From positions 1 through 64,000 of the forward strand of contig NZ_KB908092.1 in the NCBI RefSeq assembly GCF_000382345.1: a stretch of 64,000 nucleotides of DNA, given 5' to 3'. The position numbers and the translations under genes are program-made. Shown in pieces: positions 53,891 through 62,604 of the stretch (position 1 is the stretch's first letter; every line of letters begins with the position of its first letter). Under the pieces are notes generated by a model. The model was not told the origin of the DNA. It made no database searches and worked only from the letters and a program-made list of their open reading frames with translations. The DNA comes from Massilia niastensis DSM 21313 (GTDB lineage Bacteria; Pseudomonadota; Gammaproteobacteria; Burkholderiales; Burkholderiaceae_D).

Positions 53891-55780
53891 TTACTGGCCG
53901 CCGACGTTCATGTTCGACTGGACGTTGACGCTCTGCTGGATCAGCGAGGAGAGGCCGGAGTTCTGGCTGATCACCATGATGCCCGCAGCCGACTGGGCGG
54001 TGCCAGTCATCGCGTTCGACATGTCGAACGCGCCGGTGGTCACGTTGTTGGTGCCGCCTGCGCCGCCGGTGCCCGCGCCGCCTGCGCCGCCGTTGCCTGC
54101 GCCAGCGGTGTTGGTGCCGCTGCTGCCGCCTGCGCCGCCGGTGCCGCCTGCGCCGCCCGCACCGCCTGCGCCGCCGTCGCCGCTGCTGGTGTCACCGGAG
54201 GACGCCGTGCTGCTCGCGTCGCCGTTGGTGGCCGCGCCGCCTGCGCCGCCCGCACCGGCAGTGTTGGACGCCGCACCGCTCGCGCCGCCTGCCGCGCCCG
54301 CGCCGCCGGTTGCGGTGCCGGCAGCGCCTGCGCCGCCTGCTCCGCCTGCCGCACCGCTGCCTGCCGCGCCTGCGCCGCCTGCCGCGCCGTTGCCTGCGCC
54401 GCCTGCACCGCCAGTGCTGGTCAGGGCTGCGCCTGCGCCGCCTGCACCGCCGGTGGCAGCGCCGCTAGCCGCGCCGGAACCGGTGGTGTTGGTGGCTCCG
54501 CCGCCTGCGCCGCCTGCGCCGCCTGCGCCGCCGGTCGAAGCACCGGCAGTGTTGGCGTTACCGCCAGCGGTTCCTGCGCCACCGGTCTGGGTATCGGCGC
54601 CATCGCCGCCATTGCCGTTGCCGCCGCCGACACCGACGCTCACACCAACCTGGAGCGAGCCGCTCGCGCCGCCGCCGCCGCCGCCGCCGCCGGCTGCGCC
54701 GCCGGTTGCGCTGCCGCCGCCGCCGGAGCCGCCATCGCCGCTACCCGCGCCGCCGCCGGTGCCGCCGTTGCCGCCGGCCAGGTAGCCGGTACGGCCGCCG
54801 TCGCCGCCGACGCCGAAGCCGCCGGAGCCGCCACGGCCGCCAAAGCCCGAGCCGCCTTTGCCGCCATCTCCGCCGCCGCCGCCGACCGCGATCGCGTTGC
54901 CGCCCGAGCCGCCACGGCCGCCGTCGCCGCTGCTGGCGTTGCCGGTGGCGCCGCCGTAGCCGCCGTTGGCGCCGTTGGCGTCGCCGACCGATGCGCTGCC
55001 GCTGCGGGCATCGCCGCCCTTGGCGTCGCCGCTGGAGCCGCCGCGTGCGCCGTCACCGGCATAGCTGTTGCCGCCGTCCCCGGCGATGCCGACGGCCTTG
55101 CCGCCATCGCCGTCACCGCCTTTCGCGCCATAGCCCTTGCCGCCGTTGGCGTCGCCGCTGTTGGTGGCGTAGTTGCCGATGTTGCTGATCTCGTTGCCGA
55201 TCACGGCGCCCTTCAGGATGCTGGTAGCCGTGGCGGTCGAGGTGTTGAACGAGTTGGTGATCGAGGAAGTCGCGGTCGAACCGTTGTTGGCCGCTGCAGC
55301 GCCCAACGCGGAGGCGGCATCGCCCTCGCTGTTGTTCTGGCCCGAATTGTCGGTCGTCTTGGTGTAGGTATCGTTGTCGTTCTTGGTAATCGTCGTCGTC
55401 TTGGTATCAGTCTCGGTATTCGAGAAAGTCTTGGTGTCGTTGTCGTTCTTGGTAATGGTCGTCGTCTTGGTGTCGTTGTCGTTCTTGGTGATGGTCGTCG
55501 TCTTGGTGTCGGTCTCGGTATTGGTGAAAGTGTTGGTCTTGGTGTCGTTGTCGTTCTTGGTGATGTTGTTGGTCCTGGTGTCGGTCTCGGTGTTGGTGAT
55601 GGTCGCCGTCTTGCTGTTGTCGCTGTTGTCCGTGTAGGTGCTGTTGTCCGTCTTGATCGTCTGGTTCGACACCGCGACCGCAAGGTTGCGGTCGCCATCG
55701 ATCGTATTTTCCGCAGTGCTTTGTGCATGTGCCATGCCGAATGCCAGGGCGATCGCCGTTGCCAGGATAGTGCGCTTCAT
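53891..55780 (-). CDS. Large exported repeat protein, putative extracellular fibre or matrix protein
   Basis: 629 residues, no cysteine. Signal peptide MKRTILATAIALAFGMAHAQ. Residues 62-143 are seven tandem units of about 12 residues alternating TNTETDTKTTTI and TKNDNDTKTTTI. Residues about 150-210 are Ala/Asn/Ser-rich. Residues about 212-577 are a Gly/Ala tract (GGAGGAG, GGNGGTGG) like PE_PGRS or glycine-rich structural proteins. The last 52 residues are ordinary sequence ending SQNSGLSSLIQQSVNVQSNM. ATG 55780 follows GGGAGTCATA; an upstream in-frame start is inside the leader. First gene of the five-gene locus, behind a sigma-54 promoter. An amyloid or adhesive role is inferred. Confidence 0.8.
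   Translation of the reverse strand: MKRTILATAIALAFGMAHAQSTAENTIDGDRNLAVAVSNQTIKTDNSTYTDNSDNSKTATITNTETDTRTNNITKNDNDTKTNTFTNTETDTKTTTITKNDNDTKTTTITKNDNDTKTFSNTETDTKTTTITKNDNDTYTKTTDNSGQNNSEGDAASALGAAAANNGSTATSSITNSFNTSTATATSILKGAVIGNEISNIGNYATNSGDANGGKGYGAKGGDGDGGKAVGIAGDGGNSYAGDGARGGSSGDAKGGDARSGSASVGDANGANGGYGGATGNASSGDGGRGGSGGNAIAVGGGGGDGGKGGSGFGGRGGSGGFGVGGDGGRTGYLAGGNGGTGGGAGSGDGGSGGGGSATGGAAGGGGGGGGASGSLQVGVSVGVGGGNGNGGDGADTQTGGAGTAGGNANTAGASTGGAGGAGGAGGGATNTTGSGAASGAATGGAGGAGAALTSTGGAGGAGNGAAGGAGAAGSGAAGGAGGAGAAGTATGGAGAAGGASGAASNTAGAGGAGGAATNGDASSTASSGDTSSGDGGAGGAGGAGGTGGAGGSSGTNTAGAGNGGAGGAGTGGAGGTNNVTTGAFDMSNAMTGTAQSAAGIMVISQNSGLSSLIQQSVNVQSNMNVGGQ
54050..55147 (-). repeat. Glycine/alanine-rich tandem coding repeat
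   Basis: About 1.1 kb of GGN-GCN codon repeats within the large exported protein, strongly G-rich on the coding strand. Units such as GGAGGAG and GGDGG are imperfect and of variable length, so the tract is likely to vary in length among strains. Confidence 0.85.
55352..55597 (-). repeat. 36-base minisatellite encoding Thr/Asn/Asp repeats
   Basis: Seven tandem units, six of 36 bases and one shortened by two codons, encoding alternating TNTETDTKTTTI and TKNDNDTKTTTI. Units 4 and 5 are nearly identical at the DNA level, a sign of recent duplication. The Asp/Asn pattern could bind calcium. Confidence 0.88.
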
Positions 55781-55848
55781 TATGACTCCCCTTGTGTCAC
55801 TGAGTTGAGATGTCCGGCGCCGAGATGCTGCCGGTCCATCTTCCAATT

Positions 55849-55864
55849 AGCACTTGCCGTGCCA
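55849..55864 (-). promoter_or_regulatory. Sigma-54 promoter of the fibre locus
   Basis: On the minus strand: TGGCACGGCAAGTGCT. Against the consensus TGGCACG-N4-TTGCW it differs only at the first T of the -12 block (G here); the GG and GC doublets are correctly ten bases apart. It would start transcription near 55838, about 58 bases ahead of the large exported protein. Confidence 0.8.
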
Positions 55865-55880
55865 GCGCAATTCCATGTTC

Positions 55881-55893
55881 CAAGTCACTGATT
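55881..55893 (-). promoter_or_regulatory. IHF-binding site consensus
   Basis: On the minus strand AATCAGTGACTTG is an exact match to WATCARNNNNTTR. It sits 17 bases upstream of the -24 element, between the promoter and the enhancer-like dyads, where IHF would bend DNA to bring the activator to the polymerase. Confidence 0.6.
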
Positions 55894-55965
55894 TGTAGGA
55901 CTAATTTGATGAGCTAACGTAAGGCGCGTGGAAATTGATGAGGGTAGTCAATGGCTGCAGGAGCA

Positions 55966-56014
55966 GCTGTCTCAACGGTGTGACAGCAGTGACACTTTTC
56001 GACAAAAGTTGTCG
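55966..56014. promoter_or_regulatory. Cluster of dyads, candidate enhancer for the sigma-54 activator
   Basis: GCTGTC-N10-GACAGC at 55966-55987, then CGACAA-AAG-TTGTCG at 56000-56014, overlapping ACTTTT-CGAC-AAAAGT. GTGACA also occurs twice with a 3-base gap. About 130-175 bases upstream of the predicted start site, a usual distance for an upstream activating sequence. Confidence 0.55.
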
Positions 56015-56159
56015 CAGATGTGCGGGGACACATGAAGACGAACGCCTGCGTCCATGCCGTACGCATGAGTGGACGAACGAACGGACGCGGCGGGACGCCG
56101 CGCCGGACGGCGCCCGCAAGTGTCACAAAAGAGAAAAAGGAGAGGAGAGGACGGCGGAA

Positions 56160-57494
56160 CTACGGCGAGATCGAATGCTTGGCCATCAGGCGGTACAGCG
56201 TCATGCGCGAGACGCCGAGGTCGCGCGCGGCCTGGCTGATGTTGTTGCCGCTGCGCGCCAGGCTGTCCCAGATCGCGGCCCGCTCCGCGTTGAGGCGCGT
56301 GTTGCCGAGGCCATCCTGGACCGGGCTGAGCGGGACGATGCCCGGCAGTTCCAGGTCTTCCGGCATCAGGAGGCGGTGCTCGGCGAGCACCATCGCGCGC
56401 CGCACGCGGTTGATCAGCTCGCGCACATTGCCCGGCCAGTCGTACTGGGCCATCGCCTGCAGCGCTTCCCTGCTCACGCCCTTGAGCTGCGGGCTGCGTT
56501 CCTCGGCATACTTGTTGAAGACCAGTTCGGTCAGCAGGGACAGGTCTTCCTTGCGCTCGCGCAGCGGCGGCACCCGGATCGGGAACACGCTGAGGCGGTA
56601 GTACAGGTCTTCGCGGAAGCGGCCCGCGGCCACGGCCTGCGGCAGGTTGACGTGGGTGGCGGCGATCACGCGCGCATCGACCGCGATGGTGCGGGTGCTG
56701 CCGACACGGTAGATCACGCGCTCCTGCAGGAAGCGCAGCAGGCTGGCCTGGAGGTCGAGCGGCAGGTCGCCGATCTCGTCGAGGAAGATGCTGCCGCCCG
56801 ACGCGGCTTCGAGCAGGCCCTGCTTGTCCTTGGCGGCGCCGGTGAAGGCGCCGCGTTCATGGCCGAACAGTTCGGAGTGGATCAGCGCCGGCGCGACGGC
56901 GGCGCAGTTGATCGCGATGAAAGGGCCGGCGGCGCGCTGCGAGCGCGCGTGCACTTCCTGCGCCGCCAGTTCCTTGCCGCTGCCGCTTTCGCCCGAGATC
57001 AGCACCGGCGCGTCGACCGCCGCGATCTTGGCGATGTGGGCGCGCAGGCGCACGATGGCTTCCGAGTTGCCGGTGATGCGGCCGGCGGCGGCCGAGCGCG
57101 GGTTCGGCTGCGGGGTCTTGCCGAGCACCGCCATGCCGTGCGCGTGGCCGAGCGAATGCTGGAGCCGCAGCGGGTCCACCGGCCGCGTATGGAAATCGAA
57201 CAGGTGGGTCGCGATCAGGTGGCGCAGCGCCGGCTGTTCGAGGCGGACCGGATCGAACACGCCGATCCAGCGCACGTGATGGTGGCGGCGCAGGAAGCGC
57301 TCGGTTTCTTCGTCGCGGGTGGAGTCGCCGCTGTCGAGCAGCAGGCCGACGGCGTAATGCTGCTGCGACAGCACCTTGCGCGCGGCGGCCACGGTGTCGA
57401 CCAGGCAGACGTCCCAGGCGCGCAGCTCGCCATACACCACGCGCGCATAGGCGCCATCCTCATTCGTTACGCATAACAAACGTTTAACAGACAC
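56160..57494 (-). CDS. Sigma-54-dependent activator with degenerate receiver (VpsR-like)
   Basis: 444 residues. The N-terminal 125 residues look like a receiver: Asp54 in [10 protein letters not shown] stands at the phosphorylation position, but the conserved Lys before Pro is Arg (HTRPVDP), so normal phosphorylation is doubtful. The AAA+ domain has Walker A GESGSGKE near residue 165, an intact GAFTGA loop for sigma-54 contact and Walker [10 protein letters not shown] Fis-type helix-turn-helix ([19 protein letters not shown]) ends it. GTG start after GAGG. It lies directly upstream of the fibre locus and is its likely activator; VpsR relatives bind c-di-GMP. Confidence 0.9.
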   Translation of the reverse strand: MSVKRLLCVTNEDGAYARVVYGELRAWDVCLVDTVAAARKVLSQQHYAVGLLLDSGDSTRDEETERFLRRHHHVRWIGVFDPVRLEQPALRHLIATHLFDFHTRPVDPLRLQHSLGHAHGMAVLGKTPQPNPRSAAAGRITGNSEAIVRLRAHIAKIAAVDAPVLISGESGSGKELAAQEVHARSQRAAGPFIAINCAAVAPALIHSELFGHERGAFTGAAKDKQGLLEAASGGSIFLDEIGDLPLDLQASLLRFLQERVIYRVGSTRTIAVDARVIAATHVNLPQAVAAGRFREDLYYRLSVFPIRVPPLRERKEDLSLLTELVFNKYAEERSPQLKGVSREALQAMAQYDWPGNVRELINRVRRAMVLAEHRLLMPEDLELPGIVPLSPVQDGLGNTRLNAERAAIWDSLARSGNNISQAARDLGVSRMTLYRLMAKHSISP

Positions 57495-57718
57495 CGTTAT
57501 CCTCGTTCATCCGATGGCATCAGGCCATGCCGACATGGTGTCATCCCTGCCGGAAGGGACTCACCTTGGGTGCCGATTTGGTGCGGCGCCTGACGGCCCT
57601 CGCACGGAAAGCGTTCCCATCATTAAACCGCATTTCGCGCTTACGCGGCGCACAAATGTTGATATTTTTCTAATGCTCGAAACGGTTCCCTGAAGCATCA
57701 AACGGCCGTTTACGGTGA

Positions 57719-59917
57719 CTAACGGGCGCTGGCGAGCAAGGCCACCAGCTTCTCGATCGGGTAGGGCTTGGCCAGCACCTGCACGCCGGGAATGGCGGCC
57801 TGGCGCTCGGTGTAGCCGGTGGCCAGCACGACCGGCATGGCCGGGTAGCGCTGGCGCACGATGCCGGCCAGATCGATGCCACTGATCTTACCCGGCATGA
57901 CGATGTCAGAAAAGACAATCCTTGGAAGGATGCCGCTATCGAGCAGTTCGACGGCATGTTCGCCGTTGTGGGCAACCAACACCTCGAATCCGCATTCCTC
58001 CAGGGCATGCAAGACCGCTTCCCGCACCAGCGGATCGTCTTCCACGAACAGCACCGTGCCGCGTGCGCGCGGCAAGGGGAGGGCGGCCTCCGGCGGCGGC
58101 GCGGCGCGGACCGGCAGGCTTGCGCGCGGCAGGTAGATGTCGACCCGGGTGCCCTGGCCGGGTTCGCTGTCGAGCAGCAGCAGGCCCTGCGACTGCGCCG
58201 CGAACGCGTAGGCCTGCGGCAGTCCGAGGCCGGTGCCCTGGCCCTGGGCCTTGGTGGTGAAGAAGGGATCGAGGGCGCGCGCCAGCACCTCGGGCGGCAT
58301 GCCGCAACCGCTGTCCTGCACCCGCACCCGCACGTAGTCGCCCGGCGCCAGCGGACCGGGCGGCAGCGCCAGCGCGTGGTTGTCGGCCGCGATGCGCAGG
58401 GCGCCGCCGCGCGGCATCGCATCGCGCGCATTGATCGCCAGGTTCAGCAGCGCCAGGTCGAATTGCAAGGGCTCGACGGTCACCGGCCACAGGCCTTCCC
58501 CGCAGTCGACCTCGAGCGAGATATCGTCGCGCAGCGCGCCCCGTATCAGCTGGAGCGCGCTGCGCAGTTGCCTGCCGGGATCGACCGTTTCCAGGCGCGC
58601 TTCCTGGATCCGCCCGAACGAGCCGAGCTGGCCGGTGAGGGCGGTGGCGCGCTGCACCGTCTTCTGGCAGGTCTGGATCAGTCCCTGCACCCTGGACTGG
58701 GTGGAGGTCATCCCGGCCAGCTGCAGCGCCGTGGTCAGGGTCTGCAGCAGGTTGTTGAATTCGTGCGCGATGCCGCCGGTCAGGCGCCCGAGCGCCTCCA
58801 GTTTCTGGGACTTGAGCAGGGCGCTCTGCGCGCGTTCGGTGGCGGCGACCGCTTCGGCCACGCGCTGCTCGAGTTCCTGCTGCGCATGCAGGATCTTGCG
58901 GCTGGCCTCGGCCATGCGCAGGGCCACGCCGTCGATCTCGGCCAGGCCCTGCGCTTCGTAGCGCACCTCCTTGCCCTGGCCCAGCTCTTCCGCGCTGCGC
59001 TCCAGGTACTCGATCGGCCGGATCGCCTGCGCCGCCAGGCGGCGCGCCGCCAGCACCCCGGCCGCCAGCAGCAGCAGCATGAGACCGCCGAGCATGGCCG
59101 CGGCCTGCAGCGGCACGCGCCGGATCTCGCTGACCGGGATGCTGACCAATACTTTCCAGCCGGTGTTCGGCACCGTGCTGAAGAAGGCGCGCACCCTGAT
59201 GCCGTCCAGGCTGCGGCTCTCGTACACGCCTTCGCTGGCGGTGTTCAGGCGCATGCGGCTGTAGGTGCGGATCGGGCTGCCGACGAAGGCTTCCGGCTGG
59301 CGCGAACGGGCCAGCACCATGCCCTGGCGGTCGACCACGGTGGCCAGCCAGTCGTCGCGGAAATGCTGGCGCCTGAGCAGGGGTTGCAGCGCGCTGGCGT
59401 TGACGCCCATGACGAGGAAATAGCGCAGCGCGCCGTCGATGCGCACCGGCACCTGGATCGTGAAGTCGTGGCGCTTGCCGAGCGGGGCCATGAAGAGGTC
59501 CGACACCAGCATCCGCTCGGCGCCCTGTTCACGCATCAGCTCGTCGATATTCGAGACGCGCCGCAGCGGCAGCGTCGCGCCATACGGGGCCCGGGTATTG
59601 AGCAGCTGGCGTCCGCCCGGCTCGACCAGGATGATGGTCGACTCGGCCGTCGGCGCCATGCGCCGGGCGTGGGCATAAAACTCTTCCAGCCGCCCCCGGC
59701 TGAGCGAGGGCGAGCCGGCCAGGGCATGGAGGATGCCGGCCCTGCTCTGGATTTCATTGTCGACCAGCAGGGCGAAGGCGCGGGTCGCCTCGGCCACGCT
59801 CTCGGCCTGCGACACCTGTCCCTCGCGGTAGACATAGGCCACCGCCAGCGCTGCGGCGACGAAGGACGGCACCAGCACGGACAGCACGAGGATCAGGAGG
59901 CGGGTGCGGATGCGCAT
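57719..59917 (-). CDS. Hybrid sensor histidine kinase
   Basis: 732 residues: membrane helix at about 8-28, a periplasmic dCache-like sensor (about 35-275), second helix at about 278-298, HAMP region, coiled coil, HisKA with [11 protein letters not shown] (His near residue 385), HATPase with [14 protein letters not shown] and [17 protein letters not shown], and a C-terminal receiver with VEDDPLVRE and FSDIVMPG (Asp near residue 676). No separate response regulator is adjacent except the sigma-54 activator gene 224 bases downstream on the same strand, so the two may act together. Confidence 0.92.
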   Translation of the reverse strand: MRIRTRLLILVLSVLVPSFVAAALAVAYVYREGQVSQAESVAEATRAFALLVDNEIQSRAGILHALAGSPSLSRGRLEEFYAHARRMAPTAESTIILVEPGGRQLLNTRAPYGATLPLRRVSNIDELMREQGAERMLVSDLFMAPLGKRHDFTIQVPVRIDGALRYFLVMGVNASALQPLLRRQHFRDDWLATVVDRQGMVLARSRQPEAFVGSPIRTYSRMRLNTASEGVYESRSLDGIRVRAFFSTVPNTGWKVLVSIPVSEIRRVPLQAAAMLGGLMLLLLAAGVLAARRLAAQAIRPIEYLERSAEELGQGKEVRYEAQGLAEIDGVALRMAEASRKILHAQQELEQRVAEAVAATERAQSALLKSQKLEALGRLTGGIAHEFNNLLQTLTTALQLAGMTSTQSRVQGLIQTCQKTVQRATALTGQLGSFGRIQEARLETVDPGRQLRSALQLIRGALRDDISLEVDCGEGLWPVTVEPLQFDLALLNLAINARDAMPRGGALRIAADNHALALPPGPLAPGDYVRVRVQDSGCGMPPEVLARALDPFFTTKAQGQGTGLGLPQAYAFAAQSQGLLLLDSEPGQGTRVDIYLPRASLPVRAAPPPEAALPLPRARGTVLFVEDDPLVREAVLHALEECGFEVLVAHNGEHAVELLDSGILPRIVFSDIVMPGKISGIDLAGIVRQRYPAMPVVLATGYTERQAAIPGVQVLAKPYPIEKLVALLASAR

Positions 59918-60048
59918 GGCGGCTTGGAAACGAATGCGGCGGATGCCGATCGGCGAATTGGCGAATTATACATAATGCAATTTCTCGCTGTAGTACGCCT
60001 GGCATGCGTGCGCGCCGCCCTGGCATCCGGCACAGGCCAGCCAGCTTG

Positions 60049-60054
60049 TATAAT
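60049..60054 (+). promoter_or_regulatory. -10 element of the likely ubiE promoter
   Basis: Perfect TATAAT 26 bases before the ubiE ATG. No recognisable -35 hexamer at the usual distance. Confidence 0.45.
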
Positions 60055-60080
60055 GTGGCAAGACCAATCCGCATGCTCAT

Positions 60081-60815
<735 letters not shown>

Positions 60816-60821
60816 GAAGAC

Positions 60822-61814
60822 ATGATGAAAAAGTTTTTGGTCACGATGATGTTGGCAGTCACCGCGGTCTCGATGATCGCCGAAGCGACCGCGCGCCCGC
60901 TGGGCGGCAAGCGCTCGATCGGCCGCCAGTCGCAAGCCGTGCGCCAGATGCCGGCCCCGGCGCCGGCGCCGGCCCCGGCCTTCCAGCGCCAGCCGAGCGC
61001 GGCCCCGGCCGCGGCTGCGGGCACCGCCGGCGCGGCCGCCGCGGCAGCCAAGAAGCCGAGCATGTGGAAGGGCATCCTGGGCGGTGCGCTGCTCGGCCTC
61101 GGCCTGGGCGCGCTGCTGTCGCACTTCGGCATCGGCGGCGCGTTCGCCAGCGCGATCGCGACCATCCTGATGATCGCCCTGCTGGCGCTGGCCGTGCTGT
61201 TCATCGTGCGCATGTTCCGCCGCAAGGACACCCCGGCCAACCCGCAGTTCAAGAACGCCTTCGGCACGCCGCAGCCTGCCGGCGCGGTCGCCACGCCTGA
61301 CATCGGCTCCGGCCTGCGCCAGCCGGCTTGGCAGCCGTCGGCTTTCGGGGGCCAGCAGCCGCAGGGCGGCGTGTCCTTCGACAAGGGCGTGCCGGCTGCC
61401 GCCGTTGCCGGCGCCGCCGCTCCCCATGCCCAGTGGGGCGTGCCGGGCGACTTCGACAGCGAGTCCTTCCTGCGCCATGCCAAGTCGTCCTTCATCCGCA
61501 TGCAGGCGGCCTGGGACCGTGGCGACACCAACGACCTGCGCGAATTCACCTCGCCGGAAGTGTTCGCCGAGCTGAAGATGCAGATCCAGGAACGCGGCGG
61601 CGTGGCCGACTTCACCGACGTGGTGGCTATCGACGCCCAGCTGCTGGGCATCGAGACCACCGCCACCGACTACCTGGCGAGCGTGCAGTTCAACGGCATG
61701 ATGCGTACCGCCCAGAACGCGCCGGCCGAGCCGTTCACCGAGGTCTGGAACATGTCCAAGCCCTTGTCGGGCAATGGCGGCTGGGTGCTCGCGGGTATCC
61801 AGCAGCTGTCCTGA
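60822..61814 (+). CDS. Tim44-like domain membrane protein
   Basis: 330 residues. A signal or anchor segment at about 1-25, an Ala/Pro-rich stretch, then two membrane helices near 78-98 and 100-128 with a Gly-rich LGGALLGLGLGALL, a linker, and a C-terminal Tim44-like domain from about residue 215 (FLRHAKSSFIRMQAAWDRGD). Common between ubiE and ubiJ in betaproteobacteria; function unknown. Tandem ATGs at 60822 and 60825, preceded by AGGAAG. Ends with two hairpins. Confidence 0.85.
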   Translation: MMKKFLVTMMLAVTAVSMIAEATARPLGGKRSIGRQSQAVRQMPAPAPAPAPAFQRQPSAAPAAAAGTAGAAAAAAKKPSMWKGILGGALLGLGLGALLSHFGIGGAFASAIATILMIALLALAVLFIVRMFRRKDTPANPQFKNAFGTPQPAGAVATPDIGSGLRQPAWQPSAFGGQQPQGGVSFDKGVPAAAVAGAAAPHAQWGVPGDFDSESFLRHAKSSFIRMQAAWDRGDTNDLREFTSPEVFAELKMQIQERGGVADFTDVVAIDAQLLGIETTATDYLASVQFNGMMRTAQNAPAEPFTEVWNMSKPLSGNGGWVLAGIQQLS

Positions 61815-61840
61815 ATTATTTTCAGGTAAAGTTCCTGTGC

Positions 61841-61860
61841 TGCCGGGTTTGCGCCCGGCA
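61841..61860 (+). other. Hairpin after the Tim44-like gene
   Basis: Perfect 7-bp stem TGCCGGG, loop TTTGCG, CCCGGCA, 26 bases after the stop, preceding the T-run terminator. Confidence 0.5.
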
Positions 61861-61877
61861 AACTGGTAAGATCAGGA

Positions 61878-61908
61878 CCGCCCGCTTTTCCCGGGCGGTT
61901 TTTTTTAT
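61878..61908 (+). terminator. Intrinsic terminator just before ubiJ
   Basis: 7-bp stem CCGCCCG, loop, CGGGCGG, then a run of T's (TTTTTTTTT). The run ends about 10 bases before the ubiJ start. Confidence 0.8.
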
Positions 61909-61917
61909 TGACGTGTG

Positions 61918-62604
61918 ATGTCCATGTTCCCGAGTCCTTTCCCACTGTCGCCGCAACGCGCCCTGGCCGCCCCGGCCCTGGCCGTGATCAACCACCTGCT
62001 GGCCCAGGAAGCCTGGGCGCGCGATGTGCTGGCGCGCCATGCCGGCAAGGAAGCCTGTATCGATACGGGTCCCGTCGTGCTGCGCATGCGTGTGGCGCGC
62101 GACGGCATGCTCGAGGCCAGCCGTGGGGAAGGGCCGGCCGGCGCTCCGGAGGCGAATGTGACCATCCGCCTGAAGCTGACCGACCTGCCGCTGATCGCCC
62201 AGGACCGCGCGCGCGCGCTGTCCTACGTGAAGATCGAGGGCGACGCCGAGTTCGCGAACACGATCTCGCAGCTGGCCAATGGCCTGCGCTGGGATGCCGA
62301 GCACGACCTCGAGCGCGTGGTCGGCCCGGTCGGCGCGCGCCGCCTGGCCGAAGGCGCGCGCGCCACCACGGCCGGGGTGCTCGGGGTCGGGCGCAGGCTG
62401 GCCGAGAACATGGCCGAGTTCCTGGCCGAGGAAAGGCCGGTGCTGGTGCGGCCGCTGATGCGCGACGAGTTCGCCGGCGACGTCGTGCGCCTGCGCGACG
62501 ACGTCGAGCGCACCGCCAAGCGCATCGCCAGGCTGGAACAGCGGCTGGCGGCCAGCGCCGCGACGACCCGCCCCGGTAGCGACCTGACTTCGGAACGCCG
62601 ATGA
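61918..62604 (+). CDS. ubiJ: Ubiquinone biosynthesis accessory factor UbiJ
   Basis: 228-residue SCP2-domain protein of the aerobic ubiquinone-synthesis complex, thought to bind lipid intermediates. SCP2 core near residues 30-125 ([14 protein letters not shown]) and a C-terminal coiled coil ([19 protein letters not shown]). ATG 61918 chosen; a GTG directly before it and ATG at 61924 are alternatives. No Shine-Dalgarno sequence is visible because the terminator T-run lies there. Overlaps ubiB by 4 bases. Confidence 0.9.
   Translation: MSMFPSPFPLSPQRALAAPALAVINHLLAQEAWARDVLARHAGKEACIDTGPVVLRMRVARDGMLEASRGEGPAGAPEANVTIRLKLTDLPLIAQDRARALSYVKIEGDAEFANTISQLANGLRWDAEHDLERVVGPVGARRLAEGARATTAGVLGVGRRLAENMAEFLAEERPVLVRPLMRDEFAGDVVRLRDDVERTAKRIARLEQRLAASAATTRPGSDLTSERR

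Noticed and set aside
54050-55147. CRISPR array or non-coding satellite in the repetitive stretch
   Set aside because: Repeats are imperfect, directly adjacent without spacers, and keep one reading frame, so this is a coding repeat.
53885-55891. A 668-codon Ala/Gly/Val-rich plus-strand frame antisense to the large repeat protein
   Set aside because: The minus-strand frame has a signal peptide, ribosome site, sigma-54 promoter and a motif shared with its neighbour; the plus-strand frame has none.
55935-57476. A 513-codon plus-strand frame antisense to the sigma-54 activator
   Set aside because: It would run through the enhancer dyads and mirror the activator gene; no motif.
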